A stretch of DNA of 64,000 bases from Aquiflexum gelatinilyticum. Lineage in GTDB: Bacteria > Bacteroidota > Bacteroidia > Cytophagales > Cyclobacteriaceae. The translations under genes were made by a program, and so were the position numbers. Location: positions 186,001-250,000 of the forward strand of contig NZ_JANSUY010000001.1 in the NCBI RefSeq assembly GCF_024741135.1, read 5' to 3'. Below the pieces are notes generated by a model. It was given only the letters and a program-made list of their open reading frames with translations. It was not told the DNA's origin and ran no database searches. This document shows positions 8,092 through 19,300 of the stretch, piece after piece (position 1 is the stretch's first letter; each line of letters begins with the position of its first letter).

Positions 8092-9384
8092 ATGAACATC
8101 AAAAATAAAATCGGTTGGAAAACAGCCTCAGGCTTGGTGATTGCCAATATGATCGGAACTGGCGTTTTTACTAGTCTTGGTTTTCAGGTTATCGACAGTC
8201 AAAATACCTGGAGTATCATCATCCTTTGGGTGATTGGGGGAATGATGGCATTGGCAGGGGCTTTTGTTTATGCAGAGCTGGGTACCCATTTCAAACAATC
8301 GGGAGGGGATTACATTTTTCTTTCACGGACCATCCATCCTACTGCAGGTTACCTTTATGCATGGGTATCACTTACTGTAGGATTTTCAGCACCCATTTCC
8401 ATTGCTGCGATGGCCATGGTAGAATATTGGGAACCTTTGATAGGGTTCCACAATAGCAGGACGATTGGAATGTGTGCGATATTGATGATGGGTTTGTTTC
8501 ATTCCTTTTCAGTCAACCAATCAGGGCTTGTACATAATATTCTCACCGGGATCAAGTTGCTTTTTGTTTTTGTGATTATCGGGTTGGGGTTCGGATATGC
8601 GTCAGTCCTCTCAGAAAGCAGTTTTGATTTCAGTTCTTCTTGGAAAGGTGAGATTTTAGCTCCGGGATTTGCGGTCTCTCTGATCTATGTTTTTTATGCA
8701 TACACAGGTTGGAATTCTGCAGCTTACATCGTAGAGGAGATCAAAGAACCCCGTAAAAGCCTTCCCAAGGCATTGATCTCAGCAGCTTTTCTTGTAATGG
8801 TTGTTTATGTTTTGTTGCAGTTGGTTTTTCTCAAGCATGCCTCCATAGAACAGCTACAGGGAAAAGTTCAGGTAGCTACCCTTGCATTTGGCAACCTTTT
8901 TGGATTGGATGGGGTGTTTTGGATCAGTCTATTTATTGGAATCCAGCTAATTGCCACGATAAGTGGCTATACTTGGGTAGGTCCCAGGATTACCAATGCA
9001 ATGGCCAAAGAATATACATTTTGGAAGCCACTGTCAGTGGTCAATAAGAATGGAATTCCTGTCCGGGCAATATGGTTCAATACTGCAGTCAGTTTGCTTT
9101 TGATGTTTTCGGGATCATTTGAGTCGATCATGTTGTATGCCGGTTTTGTCCTACAGGTCATGGGGACTTTGACGATAGCAGCTTCTCTCAGGCTTAAAAA
9201 TAGGTCCGGATTCCAAAGTCCCTTCCGCCCTTGGCTTCAAATAGTTTACATCCTCTTTAGCCTTTGGGTAATGGTTTTCATGGTTTACGACCGTCCAAAA
9301 GAAAGCCTTTTTGGATTGGGGATAATCTTTGTAGGTTTCTTACTTTACCAGTTTGATACATTGAATAAGCCAACTTCTTTATGA
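8092..9384 (+). CDS. APC-family amino-acid permease
   Basis: A 430-residue protein with about 12 membrane segments. TM1 carries TASGLVIANMIGTGVF, the APC substrate-binding break, and TM6 carries YVFYAYTGWNSAAYIVEEIKEP, a typical amino-acid transporter signature. An upstream GTG at 8053 is in frame, but the ATG at 8092 starts right where family similarity begins, so it is preferred. The gene overlaps the aminotransferase start by four bases (ATGA). This suggests uptake of an amino acid followed by its transamination. Confidence 0.9.
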   Translation: MNIKNKIGWKTASGLVIANMIGTGVFTSLGFQVIDSQNTWSIIILWVIGGMMALAGAFVYAELGTHFKQSGGDYIFLSRTIHPTAGYLYAWVSLTVGFSAPISIAAMAMVEYWEPLIGFHNSRTIGMCAILMMGLFHSFSVNQSGLVHNILTGIKLLFVFVIIGLGFGYASVLSESSFDFSSSWKGEILAPGFAVSLIYVFYAYTGWNSAAYIVEEIKEPRKSLPKALISAAFLVMVVYVLLQLVFLKHASIEQLQGKVQVATLAFGNLFGLDGVFWISLFIGIQLIATISGYTWVGPRITNAMAKEYTFWKPLSVVNKNGIPVRAIWFNTAVSLLLMFSGSFESIMLYAGFVLQVMGTLTIAASLRLKNRSGFQSPFRPWLQIVYILFSLWVMVFMVYDRPKESLFGLGIIFVGFLLYQFDTLNKPTSL

Positions 9385-10526
9385 TATCCTCTAAACTTCC
9401 CGATGTCGGTACCACCATCTTTACAGTCATGTCTAAGTTGGCCACGGATTGTAATGCCATCAACTTGGCACAGGGCTTTCCCGGATTTGATTGCTTTCCT
9501 TTCTTACATGACTTGGTGACCAAATACATAAGTGAGGGATACAACCAATATGCTCCCATGAGTGGTGTACCGATCTTCAAGCAAAGGATTGCCGAAAAGA
9601 CGAAATTGGTATATGGGGTGGATTTCAATGGAGAATCGGAAGTCACTGTCGTTTCGGGTGCAACTGAAGCACTTTTCGCGGCTGTGACGGCTGTGGTAAG
9701 ACCCGGAGATGAGGTGATTTTGCTCGAACCTTCCTATGACAGCTATGCGCCAGCAGTGGTATTGAATGGGGGATTACCTGTGTATGTGTCACTCAATTTG
9801 CCAGACTTTTCGGTGGATTGGGACAAAGTCAAATCTGCCATCACTGACAAAACCAGACTGATCATGGTAAATACTCCCCACAATCCATGTGGCTATGTCT
9901 GGACTCAGGATGACCTGAACACCTTAGCCGAACTGATTCAGGACAGGGAAATATACGTCGTCAGTGACGAAGTTTATGAGCATATTACATTTGATGGAAG
10001 AAAGCATTTGCCATTGTTCAGTCATCCACTGCTCAAAGAAAGGACTTTTGCCTGTGGTTCCTTTGGAAAGACTTTTCATATCACAGGATGGAAAATCGGA
10101 TATTGCCTTGCACCGGAAAAACTGACTATTGAATTCCGGAAAATCCATCAGTTTCTGACCTTCAGTACGGCCACTCCTTTACAATATGCTTTGGCGGACT
10201 TTATGGTGGAACCTTCGAGATATCTTCATCTCAATGATTTTTATCAAAATAAAAGGGATTTGTTTTGTCAGGGTTTGAAAAATACGCCGTTTGAATTTAC
10301 CCCCTCACAGGGTAGTTTCTTTCAGACTGTTTATTATGGACACCTTTCCCAAGAATCAGACTATGACCTTGCGATCAGAATGACAAAAGAGTTGGGGGTT
10401 GCAAGTATACCTGTTTCAGTGTTTTACCATGACAAAACAGACCACAAATTATTGAGATTTTGTTTTGCCAAAGAGGATGATGTTTTAGAAAAAGCCTTGG
10501 ACTTACTTCAGAAACCATTTTTTTGA
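9381..10526 (+). CDS. Methionine-type class I/II aminotransferase
   Basis: A 381-residue fold-type I PLP enzyme. INLAQGFPGFDCF near the start is typical of YbdL-like methionine aminotransferases and kynurenine aminotransferases. The cofactor Asp and Tyr are in VSDEVYEHITFDG, the Schiff-base lysine is in GSFGKTFHITGWKIGYC, and the carboxylate-binding Arg is in KLLRFCFAKED. It probably moves the amino group of methionine or aromatic amino acids to a 2-oxo acid. It is coupled to the permease upstream by a four-base overlap. Confidence 0.88.
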   Translation: MISSKLPDVGTTIFTVMSKLATDCNAINLAQGFPGFDCFPFLHDLVTKYISEGYNQYAPMSGVPIFKQRIAEKTKLVYGVDFNGESEVTVVSGATEALFAAVTAVVRPGDEVILLEPSYDSYAPAVVLNGGLPVYVSLNLPDFSVDWDKVKSAITDKTRLIMVNTPHNPCGYVWTQDDLNTLAELIQDREIYVVSDEVYEHITFDGRKHLPLFSHPLLKERTFACGSFGKTFHITGWKIGYCLAPEKLTIEFRKIHQFLTFSTATPLQYALADFMVEPSRYLHLNDFYQNKRDLFCQGLKNTPFEFTPSQGSFFQTVYYGHLSQESDYDLAIRMTKELGVASIPVSVFYHDKTDHKLLRFCFAKEDDVLEKALDLLQKPFF

Positions 10527-10580
10527 AATTGTCAATTTAATTTCTCAAGCCAATTTTTCTTTTGAAAAAAAATGAAAGGC

Positions 10581-12668
10581 CTATTCGATTTTGGTAAAAA
10601 GGATGGCGATAGAATGGGATTTGACCAAGTAGGAATTTTCAATGTGATTACCTGCATCAGACCAAAGGCAAATGTCTTTGGGACTTTCAAAACTGGTATC
10701 TATCCACCTTCTCCAACTGACTTTCTTGGCATCAATGGTTTTTGGTATTTCAAATGTTAGATCCTGATTATAGGAATTGATCAGGTAGTGCATGGCCATT
10801 TTTCTATTGAGAGACAAAATGGTCATGGCAATGCTCAGCGAAGAAGGAGACCAGTCCGGCTGATGGAGTTTTACACCGTGCCATTGGATTTTGGACTGCA
10901 GGAGCAACTCCTTGAGGCTCATATTAAAATTGGATTGGGAAGTTTCTCTCAATAATCGTTTTTTGATCAGGATTTTTACAAATCTGAATATATCTGCATT
11001 TTTTTCAACCAGATCCCAATCAAACCAAGTGAGTTCATTGTCTTGACAATACGCGTTGTTATTGCCTTGTTGGGTGTGTAGGATTTCATCTCCCATCAAT
11101 ATCATCGGTGCACCCAATGACAATAAGGTTACTGTGAAGAAATTTTTGATCTGTCTATTGCGAAGTGCAAGGATCTTGGGATTATCAGTAGGACCTTCCA
11201 CTCCGCAATTCCAGCTGAGGTTGTCATTGTGACCGTCACGGTTATTTTCACCGTTGGCCATGTTGTGTTTGAAATTATAGGAAACAAGGTCATTCAAGGT
11301 AAATCCATCATGGCAAGTGACAAAATTGATGCTTTGCTCCAATTCCCTGTTTTTGGATTCATACATGTCAGGGCTACCGATCAGGCGGGTCACAAAATCT
11401 CCTACTTTTCCTCTGTCTCCACGTAGGAAACTGCGGGCATCATCTCTAAATCTCCCGTTCCATTCTTTCCAGCTGTCTCCTGTGAAATTACCCACTTGGT
11501 ACAAGCCTGAAGCGTCCCAAGCTTCTGCGATCAGTTTGGTACCAGCCAAAATCGGATCTGATTCAATGTCCCAAAGGATCGGGGCATTTTCTATGGGATT
11601 GCCTTTTTCGTCCCTTGACAAGATAGAAGCAAGGTCAAACCTAAATCCATCCACATGCATATCCCTCACCCAGAAGTGAAGGCTTGAAATGATCATCTTT
11701 CGGACGATGGATTGATTTGCATTTAGGGTATTGCCGGTTCCTGAATAGTTTTTGTACTTGGATTTGTCATTGTCGAGAATATAATAGATGCTGTTGTCTA
11801 TCCCCCGAAAGGTATATGTAGGTCCTTCTTCGTGGTTTTCTGATGTATGGTTAAATACCACATCCATGATGACTTCCAAGCCTGCACGGTGGAGGGCTTT
11901 GACCATATCCCTGAATTCATCCAAAACCTTCAAGGGGTTTTCGGGATCGGTACTGTATCCCTGATGCGGTGCAAAAAATGAAATCGGACTATATCCCCAG
12001 TAGTTGGTTTTGCCTTCGGGGGCATCCTGCACATCAAACTGAAAAACAGGCAATAATTCAACCGCCGTGATTCCGAGCTCTACGAGATAAGGGATTTTTT
12101 CAATCAGCCCTGCAAAAGTTCCCCGTTTTTCCGTCGCAACTCCTGAGTTTGGATTTTTAGTAAATCCACCGACATGCATTTCATAGATTACTGTGGAGGA
12201 GAAAGATCTTCTAGGATGGATATCTCCTTCCCAATCATACAATCCCAAATCCACGATCACGCTTTTCAGTGATTGGGCATCCTCTTTTTCAAATTTGCTG
12301 AGCGCTTTTCTGTTAAATTCAGGTGGAACAGCCAATGACTTTGCATAGGGATCCACCAAAACTTTGGAAGAGTCAAACCTGTGCCCCTTTGCTGTTTCAA
12401 ATGGCCCATGGATGCGGTAGCCATAAAGTTGGCCTGCTTTGACTCCTGCTACAAAAATATGCCAATAGTGATAAGTTTTGTTTTTTGCGGAGTCAAGGCG
12501 GAAAACATGACTGGGTTCAATATCAGCTACGTCGTTGAAAAACAACAATTCCACCCAAATCGCATTTTTGGAAAAAAGACAAAAATTGACTCCTTCAGGC
12601 GATATGCTTGGGCCAATTGGGAAACTTTGGCCAACTGAAGTAAAATAAGTATTGATTGAGGTAGACAT
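10581..12668 (-). CDS. glgX: Glycogen debranching enzyme (isoamylase type)
   Basis: A 695-residue GH13 protein. It has an N-terminal CBM48 domain (SPEGVNFCLFSKNA, GYRIHGPFETAKGHRFD) and then the catalytic barrel with DVVFNHTSE (region I), VDGFRFDLAS (nucleophile Asp), LIAEAWD (acid Glu) and FVTCHDGFTLNDL (third Asp). Length and the NDL motif fit GlgX/TreX, which hydrolyses alpha-1,6 branches of glycogen. The other glycogen genes are not in this window. The 312-base space to the next gene holds AT-rich sequence and one promoter-like box but no gene. Confidence 0.93.
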   Translation of the reverse strand: MSTSINTYFTSVGQSFPIGPSISPEGVNFCLFSKNAIWVELLFFNDVADIEPSHVFRLDSAKNKTYHYWHIFVAGVKAGQLYGYRIHGPFETAKGHRFDSSKVLVDPYAKSLAVPPEFNRKALSKFEKEDAQSLKSVIVDLGLYDWEGDIHPRRSFSSTVIYEMHVGGFTKNPNSGVATEKRGTFAGLIEKIPYLVELGITAVELLPVFQFDVQDAPEGKTNYWGYSPISFFAPHQGYSTDPENPLKVLDEFRDMVKALHRAGLEVIMDVVFNHTSENHEEGPTYTFRGIDNSIYYILDNDKSKYKNYSGTGNTLNANQSIVRKMIISSLHFWVRDMHVDGFRFDLASILSRDEKGNPIENAPILWDIESDPILAGTKLIAEAWDASGLYQVGNFTGDSWKEWNGRFRDDARSFLRGDRGKVGDFVTRLIGSPDMYESKNRELEQSINFVTCHDGFTLNDLVSYNFKHNMANGENNRDGHNDNLSWNCGVEGPTDNPKILALRNRQIKNFFTVTLLSLGAPMILMGDEILHTQQGNNNAYCQDNELTWFDWDLVEKNADIFRFVKILIKKRLLRETSQSNFNMSLKELLLQSKIQWHGVKLHQPDWSPSSLSIAMTILSLNRKMAMHYLINSYNQDLTFEIPKTIDAKKVSWRRWIDTSFESPKDICLWSDAGNHIENSYLVKSHSIAILFTKIE

Positions 12669-12924
12669 TGGGTGAATTTGTCTAGGTATAAATAGAGGGT
12701 CGAATTAAGCTTGTTTTTAGGCTTTAAACAAGAAAAATATACATCCTGTTTTCAAATATTTTTCATCTTTTATGTTGAAAAAATTCAATCAAGAGGTCAA
12801 TTAATTTAAAAACCACAAAAAACAGCAATGAAATTTAAAATTATGACGCTTGAAAAAAAATAAATCATCAATTTATTACCCTATAAAAAAGATAGACTAA
12901 TTAGGATAATTAAAATCCGCTATT

Positions 12925-12932
12925 TATATTTG
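12925..12932 (+). promoter_or_regulatory. Candidate -7 element for the 12981 gene
   Basis: TATATTTG fits TAnnTTTG and lies 48 bases before the ATG at 12981, in a very AT-rich 312-base gap. No strong -33 TTG is visible, so it is tentative. Confidence 0.35.
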
Positions 12933-12980
12933 AAGCATGGTTTTGAATAAACCGCATTCAAAAAGAAAAAACATCATCAC

Positions 12981-13469
12981 ATGGCCTCTCAAATCTCTAC
13001 CCAACAAGCCCAAGTTCAGGAGTCATTCACTTTCCAAAGTGTATCTAAAAGAACTGAAATCCTTAGCCCAGTATTAAATGTTGTAGACATGATAATGGCG
13101 AGTGATATGGTAGAATTGACAGGTCAGGGCTCTTTTCATTTCCCGAATTTTCCTGAAGCAAACAAGAGTTTTCAGGTCCTTTATTTTAAGCTTGCTTCTG
13201 ATTTTGAAGGATTAAGAGGGTTATTCAATGGATTGATCAGTATTGGTCAACCAAAAGGCGTAATATTGGAATTTGAAAAGGAATTGAATTCTTACACTTT
13301 GAAGTTCTACACTGCAGATAAATTGTCTGTTGCTCAATATTTTGAAAAAATCACCAAAGTGATTTCAGAAGAAATCAGGTTTAAAAGTATCCTGAAACAA
13401 ATAATTGAAAACCAAAAGTCATTTGAAGCGGAAGGCCAACTGCTTCGAAATGAGTTTTTCGCAAAATAG
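12981..13469 (+). CDS. Conserved-looking protein of unknown function
   Basis: A 162-residue soluble protein with no signal peptide and no membrane segment. The N-terminus is Gln/Ser-rich (ASQISTQQAQVQESF). The middle has alternating hydrophobic strands (SFQVLYFKLASDF, KGVILEFEKELNSYTLKFYT) and the C-terminus is a charged helix. No catalytic motif is recognised. The gene has its own promoter-like box and a strong terminator, so it is probably expressed alone. The family was not recognised. Confidence 0.75.
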   Translation: MASQISTQQAQVQESFTFQSVSKRTEILSPVLNVVDMIMASDMVELTGQGSFHFPNFPEANKSFQVLYFKLASDFEGLRGLFNGLISIGQPKGVILEFEKELNSYTLKFYTADKLSVAQYFEKITKVISEEIRFKSILKQIIENQKSFEAEGQLLRNEFFAK

Positions 13470-13495
13470 TTCTCTCCGATTAAATTTGTTGGAAG

Positions 13496-13527
13496 GGGGA
13501 AGGTCCATATGGATTTTCCCCTTTTTT
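13496..13527 (+). terminator. Rho-independent terminator
   Basis: An 11-bp stem (13496-13506 with 13511-13521, two G-T pairs, 4-base loop) is followed by six T. It ends the transcript of the 12981 gene. Confidence 0.82.
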
Positions 13528-13595
13528 CATTTGAATTGCCAATATTAAAAGCAAATTTTACGCTGCGGTTTTAATTTTCCATACCCTGATTTGAA

Positions 13596-14990
13596 ATGAA
13601 TAAATACATCGACCTGATCCAACAGACTTTTGACTTTCCTACTAAAGAATTTAATGTTGAAAACAATGAGTTACACTTCAACGGTGTCAATCTCATGGAA
13701 ATCATCAAAACCTACGGAACTCCCTTAAAGCTTACTTACCTTCCTAAAATTTCTGAAAACATTCAGAATGCAAAAACTTTTTTTGGCAATGCCATCGAAA
13801 AGCATAATTACAAGGGAAAGTATACTTATTGTTATTGTACCAAGTCGTCTCATTTCAGCTTTGTATTGAATGAAGCATTGAAAAACGACATCCACATAGA
13901 GACATCTTCTACTTTTGACATTCCTTTGGTCAGGAATCTCTACGCGCAGGGATTGATCACAAAGGATACTTTTATCGTATGCAATGGATTCAAAAGGCAG
14001 CTTTATAAGCAATACATCACTGAGTTACTCAATGATGGTTTTGTCAACTGTGTTCCGATTTTGGATAATCTGGGTGAGATAGATTATTATTTGGAACATG
14101 TCAAAGTTCCATTTCAGGTAGGAATAAGGATCGCTGCGGATGAAGAACCGAAATTTGGGTTTTATACCTCTAGGCTTGGGGTCAGGTACAATGACATTAT
14201 TTCACTCTATGAGGAGAAAATCAAGAACAATCCAAATGTCTCCCTCAAAATGCTCCACTTTTTCCTTAATTCGGGAATAAAGGATACAGCTTATTATTGG
14301 TCTGAATTGACCCGATTTATCCAAAAATATGTAGACCTCAAAAAAGTGGCGCCTTCATTGGATACCATGGACATCGGTGGGGGTTGGCCGATCAAAACCA
14401 ATGTGTTTTTTGATTATGATTACCAATATATGGCAGAGCAGATTGTCAAAAACATCAAGTGGATGTGCGCCAAAAACCACACAGATGAACCTAACATTTT
14501 CACTGAATTTGGAAGCTATACAGTCGGCGAAAGCGGTGCAGTATTGTATTCCATTTTGGATGAAAAACTCCAAAATGACAAGGAACTTTGGTACATGATA
14601 GATGGCAGTTTCATCACCCAATTGCCGGACAGTTGGGGATTGAACCAAAAATACATCATGCTCGCCGTGAATAATTGGGATGAGGAATACCACAATATTT
14701 CACTCGGCGGATTGACTTGTGACAGCATGGATTATTATAACTCTGAGGCGCATCAATACAATATTTATCTCCCAAAAATAGAAGAAGGCAGAAAGCAGTA
14801 CATCGGATTTTTCCACACGGGCGCCTATCAGGAGTCTCTTGGCGGATATGGAGGGATCCAACATTGCCTTATTCCCGCACCTAAGCATGTGATTATAGAT
14901 CGGGAAACCAACGGAAGCATCAAGCATTGGCTTTTTGCAGCTGAGCAAACAAGTGACAGCATGATGAAAGTCCTCGGTTATGAGAAATAA
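13596..14990 (+). CDS. speA: Biosynthetic-type arginine decarboxylase, short form
   Basis: A 464-residue fold-type III PLP decarboxylase. The cofactor lysine is in YCTKSSHFSFVLNEAL, the PLP-phosphate glycine loop in DIGGGWPIK, and the substrate-side region in GFFHTGAYQESLGGYGG. Length and these motifs fit the short SpeA form seen in Bacteroidota, which makes agmatine from arginine for polyamine synthesis. The match to the general alanine-racemase-like barrel is clear; substrate preference is from family knowledge. It ends at a strong terminator. Confidence 0.9.
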   Translation: MNKYIDLIQQTFDFPTKEFNVENNELHFNGVNLMEIIKTYGTPLKLTYLPKISENIQNAKTFFGNAIEKHNYKGKYTYCYCTKSSHFSFVLNEALKNDIHIETSSTFDIPLVRNLYAQGLITKDTFIVCNGFKRQLYKQYITELLNDGFVNCVPILDNLGEIDYYLEHVKVPFQVGIRIAADEEPKFGFYTSRLGVRYNDIISLYEEKIKNNPNVSLKMLHFFLNSGIKDTAYYWSELTRFIQKYVDLKKVAPSLDTMDIGGGWPIKTNVFFDYDYQYMAEQIVKNIKWMCAKNHTDEPNIFTEFGSYTVGESGAVLYSILDEKLQNDKELWYMIDGSFITQLPDSWGLNQKYIMLAVNNWDEEYHNISLGGLTCDSMDYYNSEAHQYNIYLPKIEEGRKQYIGFFHTGAYQESLGGYGGIQHCLIPAPKHVIIDRETNGSIKHWLFAAEQTSDSMMKVLGYEK

Positions 14991-15027
14991 AAAAAGGGGT
15001 GGTTTTATAAAACCACCCCTTTTTTTT
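14991..15027 (+). terminator. Rho-independent terminator after speA
   Basis: A near-perfect inverted repeat, AAAAAGGGGTGGTTTT with its complement, loop ATA, immediately follows the stop codon. A-rich and T-rich flanks on both sides mean it could also work for the convergent gene at 15085-16182. Confidence 0.9.
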
Positions 15028-15084
15028 GGTTGTTGATTTTTGAAATAATATAGAGAGTTGCCTATAAGAAGGTTCACAATTTTT

Positions 15085-16182
15085 TTACCCCTCTGCGTGA
15101 TCGACTTTCTGTCCGTTTATTGTGGTGTATCCCTTCATACAATCCGCAGTCATGCAGCTGTGAATAGGAAGAATGCCGAGTAAGTCTCCGACTTTTATAT
15201 GGGATAACAATTCGTCAGAGGCCTTGATGATGCCATGCTCTTGTGAAATACTTTTCAAAAATGACCGCTGTGAAGGAATTTCCCATCCTGTTTCAGTCAG
15301 AAAGACCACTTCACCGAAATTCTTTCCGCCATCAGGTTCCAATAATACATCTTTGGCAAGATGAACACCGCCGCCATGGATCAGAATTTCTTTTCTTTCT
15401 TTTTTGATATCGACCACCGGAACAGCCAAAGCTACTGCGACATCTTCTCTTTTACAGCTACCCAAGGCTACCTGCATCAAATCATAAAACACAAAATTGC
15501 CAGGTCCCAGCTCATCAATATCCCCAAAATCCTCAATCACCGAACAGCCCGGTGTATCTCCAGTTCTGGTGATTAGATCGGGATATTCTGACCGGTATTT
15601 GCTCTTTAACATGCCTAACGCAGCACGGGTTTGCTCATATAATTTTTGAATGTCTTTTTCATAATAAGAATGTCCGGCATGGAGATAGAATCCCTTGAAT
15701 TTGAGTTTGTCAGTGCTTTTTGCTTTTCGAAGAATAGCCTCTATCAATCCAAAATCTGATACCTCTACTCCGGTACGGCCATAACCTGCATCAATTTCAA
15801 TAAAAAAGCCTACAGGGTTTTCAAGTTCCTTTGCGAGTTTTTCGGTGACTGCCTCATTGATAAGCTGCACCGATAATGACTGGTTTTTGGCAAGGTCGCT
15901 CAGGTTTTTGGTTTCTAGAGGATTGAAAGGAAATGCGATGTGGATGTTGTCCCAACCTTGCCCACAAAAGTATGCTGCCATCTTGATGGAGGAAACGGTG
16001 ATTTCTCTAATGCCATATTCCATGGCCCATTTTCCTACTAGGTGAGATTGTGGTGTTTTAAAGTGAGGGATGAGCTTTTTTCCGTTTCTTTTGGCTTTTT
16101 CCGACATTACTTGAAGGTTGTGGCGGCAAATTTTTTCATCAAGCAAAAGGGTGGGAGAGGTGATATCAGAAAGAACAGGCAT
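15085..16182 (-). CDS. D-threonine-aldolase-like PLP enzyme
   Basis: A 365-residue protein with an N-terminal alanine-racemase-type barrel. The PLP lysine is in LIPHFKTPQSHLVG; further landmarks are HAGHSYY, TRTGDTPGCSV and ELGPGNFVFYD. The C-terminal beta domain has the metal pair of the D-serine dehydratase-like family, His and Cys in LPIHSCMTADCM. Such enzymes cleave D-threonine or related D-3-hydroxy amino acids into glycine and an aldehyde, or dehydrate D-serine. Which of these applies cannot be settled here. It is convergent with speA. Confidence 0.85.
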   Translation of the reverse strand: MPVLSDITSPTLLLDEKICRHNLQVMSEKAKRNGKKLIPHFKTPQSHLVGKWAMEYGIREITVSSIKMAAYFCGQGWDNIHIAFPFNPLETKNLSDLAKNQSLSVQLINEAVTEKLAKELENPVGFFIEIDAGYGRTGVEVSDFGLIEAILRKAKSTDKLKFKGFYLHAGHSYYEKDIQKLYEQTRAALGMLKSKYRSEYPDLITRTGDTPGCSVIEDFGDIDELGPGNFVFYDLMQVALGSCKREDVAVALAVPVVDIKKERKEILIHGGGVHLAKDVLLEPDGGKNFGEVVFLTETGWEIPSQRSFLKSISQEHGIIKASDELLSHIKVGDLLGILPIHSCMTADCMKGYTTINGQKVDHAEG

Positions 16183-16333
16183 GGGTTTGACGGTTTTTGA
16201 TTGGAAATTGAAAGTAGGGAAATTGGTCCAATCAAAAAAAAATCCTTAAGCCGATCATCAAAATAATAGGAATCGCCTCAACATTTTTGGTAAATTATCC
16301 CCTGTATTCAATCAAAAAACCCAATTGATACCT

Positions 16334-19300
16334 ATGAAACCTGTTTCTATTTTAAAAAACCTTTTTACCCCGATTTTGCTCACTTCTTTGGTTGTTTTTT
16401 CCTGTGAAGAAAAGGCTCCTGTCGACCTTCAGATCACCCAAATGGATCATGATGAGGTCAAAAAAAGAGCTGCAGAGATTGAGTCAACTGTAACTCCTAC
16501 TTTGGCTGAAGGGCTTTCAATGAAACTTTGGGCAGTGGATTCCATGATTATCGATCCTGTTTCGATCAAAATGACGGATGATGGCACTTTATATTATGTC
16601 AGTTCCGAGCGCTTGGGCCAGTCAGAATTTGATATCCGCGGACATCAGAATTGGGAAATTCAATCCATCAGCTGGCAAAGTGTGGCTGATAGGAAAGCCT
16701 TTTTAAGAAAAGAATTTGCTCCTGAAAGAAGTGATGAAAACAAGTGGCTGAAGGATTTGAACGTGGATGGTTCTTTTGACTGGAAAGACCTGACAGTAGA
16801 GAAAGAAAGTATTTACAAAGTAAAGGATAGCAATGGGGATGGTTTGGCAGATTGGTCGCAGCGGATAGTCTATGACTTCCATGAAGAAGAGACAGATCTT
16901 GCTTTGGCGGTGACTGTCCATGAAAATGATGTTTTTTTGGGTGTAGCTCCTGATTTTTGGAGGTTGCAGGATACCGATGGCGATGGGCTGATAGATAAGA
17001 AAACTTCTATTTCAAATGGATATGGCGTGCATGTGGGATTTGGTTCTCATGGTATGTCAGGGGCCAAAGTAGGCCCTGATGGAAGGATTTATTGGGGAAT
17101 AGGTGATATTGGATTTCATGGAACAGACCAAGACGGTGTCGAATGGAATTATCCAAACAGGGGGGTAGTGGTACGTGCCAATCCTGATGGAAGTGATTTT
17201 GAGGTGTTTGCGATGGGAGTAAGAAATACCCATGAGTTTACCTGGGATGAATACAATAACCTGATCTCAGTTGATAATGATGGTGACCATAGAGGAGAAA
17301 GTGAGCGTTTGGTGTATTTGGTCAATGGTTCAGATACAGGTTGGAGGATCAATTGGCAGTTTGGAAAATACAGGGATCCAGACAACAATACTTACAAAGT
17401 CTGGATGGATGAAAACATGTACAAACCGCGACACGAGGGGCAGGCTGCTTACATTACACCATGTATCATCAATTATGTCAACGGTCCAACAGGAATGGTT
17501 TATAATCCCGGAACGGCTTTGGGAGAAAGGTGGAAGCAGCATTTTTTTGTGGTCGAATTTGTAGGAAATCCGGCACGTTCAGGAATTCATGCCTTTCAGT
17601 TGAAACCTCAGGGGGCTTCATTTGAGCTTGCAAAAACAGAGATGATCCAATCAGGGGTTTTGCCTTCAGGAATAGATTTTGGTCCGGATGGGGCATTGTA
17701 TGTGGCCGATTGGATCAATGGCTGGGGAAGCAAAAATTATGGAAGAATCTGGAAACTGGATGACAACGAAGGTCAAAACTGGGCGGCAAGAAAAGAAACC
17801 CAAAGATTGATCACTTTGGATTATTCCAAAATGTCCGATCAGGAATTGGAAGGACATCTGTATTATGAAGATGACAGGATCCGAAGAAAGGCCCAGTTTG
17901 AACTGGCAAAAAGGGGTGAGAATGGGGCAAAGGTTTTTGAAAAAGTCATGAACCAAAAGGCAAATCAGATAGCAAGGATCCATGCCATCGTAGGAACGAG
18001 CCAAATAGCCAGAATGGATGACATGAAATATGCCAAGCCGCTGATTTCACTTTTAAAGGACAGTGATCCTGAGATCCGCGCCCAGGCTGCAAAATGGATG
18101 GGTGATATCAAATACAAAGATGCAGGAGAGTTTTTGTTGGCACTTTTGGTAGATGAATATCCAAGAGCAAGATTTTTTGGCGCAGAAGCAATAGGTAGAA
18201 TCGGCTATACGCCTGCTTCCACTTCTTTGATCGGATTGCTTGACAATAACAATGATGAAGATGCCTATATCAGACATGCGGCTTCTTTGGCTTTGGCAAG
18301 ATTGAACCAACCTGATGAGTTGGTAGCCTTGGCAGGAGAACCAAGTAATGCGGTTCGGTTAGGTGCGGTTTTGGCTCTGAGGAGATTAGGCCATCCGGGA
18401 ATTCAGCAATTCCTAAAAGATCCGAACGAATACATTGTAACCGAAGCTGCAAGAGCAATCAATGATGATTTTTCAATTGAAGCAGCATTGCCGGCTTTGG
18501 GAGACCTTTTGGTAACCACCAAATTTTCAAATGAGCCACTTATCAGGAGGGCTATCAGTGCCAATTTGAGGGTAGGTACAGAAAAGTCCATGCAAAATCT
18601 CATCGCTTATATCTCCAATCCTTCCGCTCCTTTGCCGCTGAGGAAGGAAGCCATTGATGCTTTGGGGACCTGGACCAAACCATCTGTTTTGGACAGGGTA
18701 GATGGAAGATACCGTGGCGAAGTGACAAGGGATGGGTCATTGGTAAGGACCGCCTCAGCTTCCCCTTTGCTACAGTTATTGGACGAAAAAGAAAACGGAT
18801 TGAAAATATCAGCCATCAATGCAATCGGAAGGCTCGGAATCCAAGATGGTTCGGATAAGCTTTTGGCATTGATCCAATCTGACAAATCTCCCGAAGTCCG
18901 TGTGGCTTCCATTCAGGCACTTGCCAAAATGAATGCACCAAATACTGCAACAGGTATCGAAAAAGCAATTGCTGATTCGGACAAATCAGTACGGGTGGCG
19001 GGCTTGAGTCTGTTGGAACAATTGGATTTGGATAAGGCCTTGAAAGTTAAACTATTGAACGAAATCATTGAGAAAAGGACTACCGAAGAAAAGCAGGCTG
19101 CTTTGGTGGCTTTAGGGAAATTGCCGGTAGAAAATACCAAATCAATTTTTGATGGACTCTTTACTCAAATGGCAGCCGGCAAACTCCCGACAGATATTTT
19201 GTTGGAATTATCCGAATCCGTAGAATTATCCAAAGATCCATCACTCGCAGAGGGTTATCAAAAAGCAGCTGATGCTTTGTGGAAAGGGGATGTTTTGGCA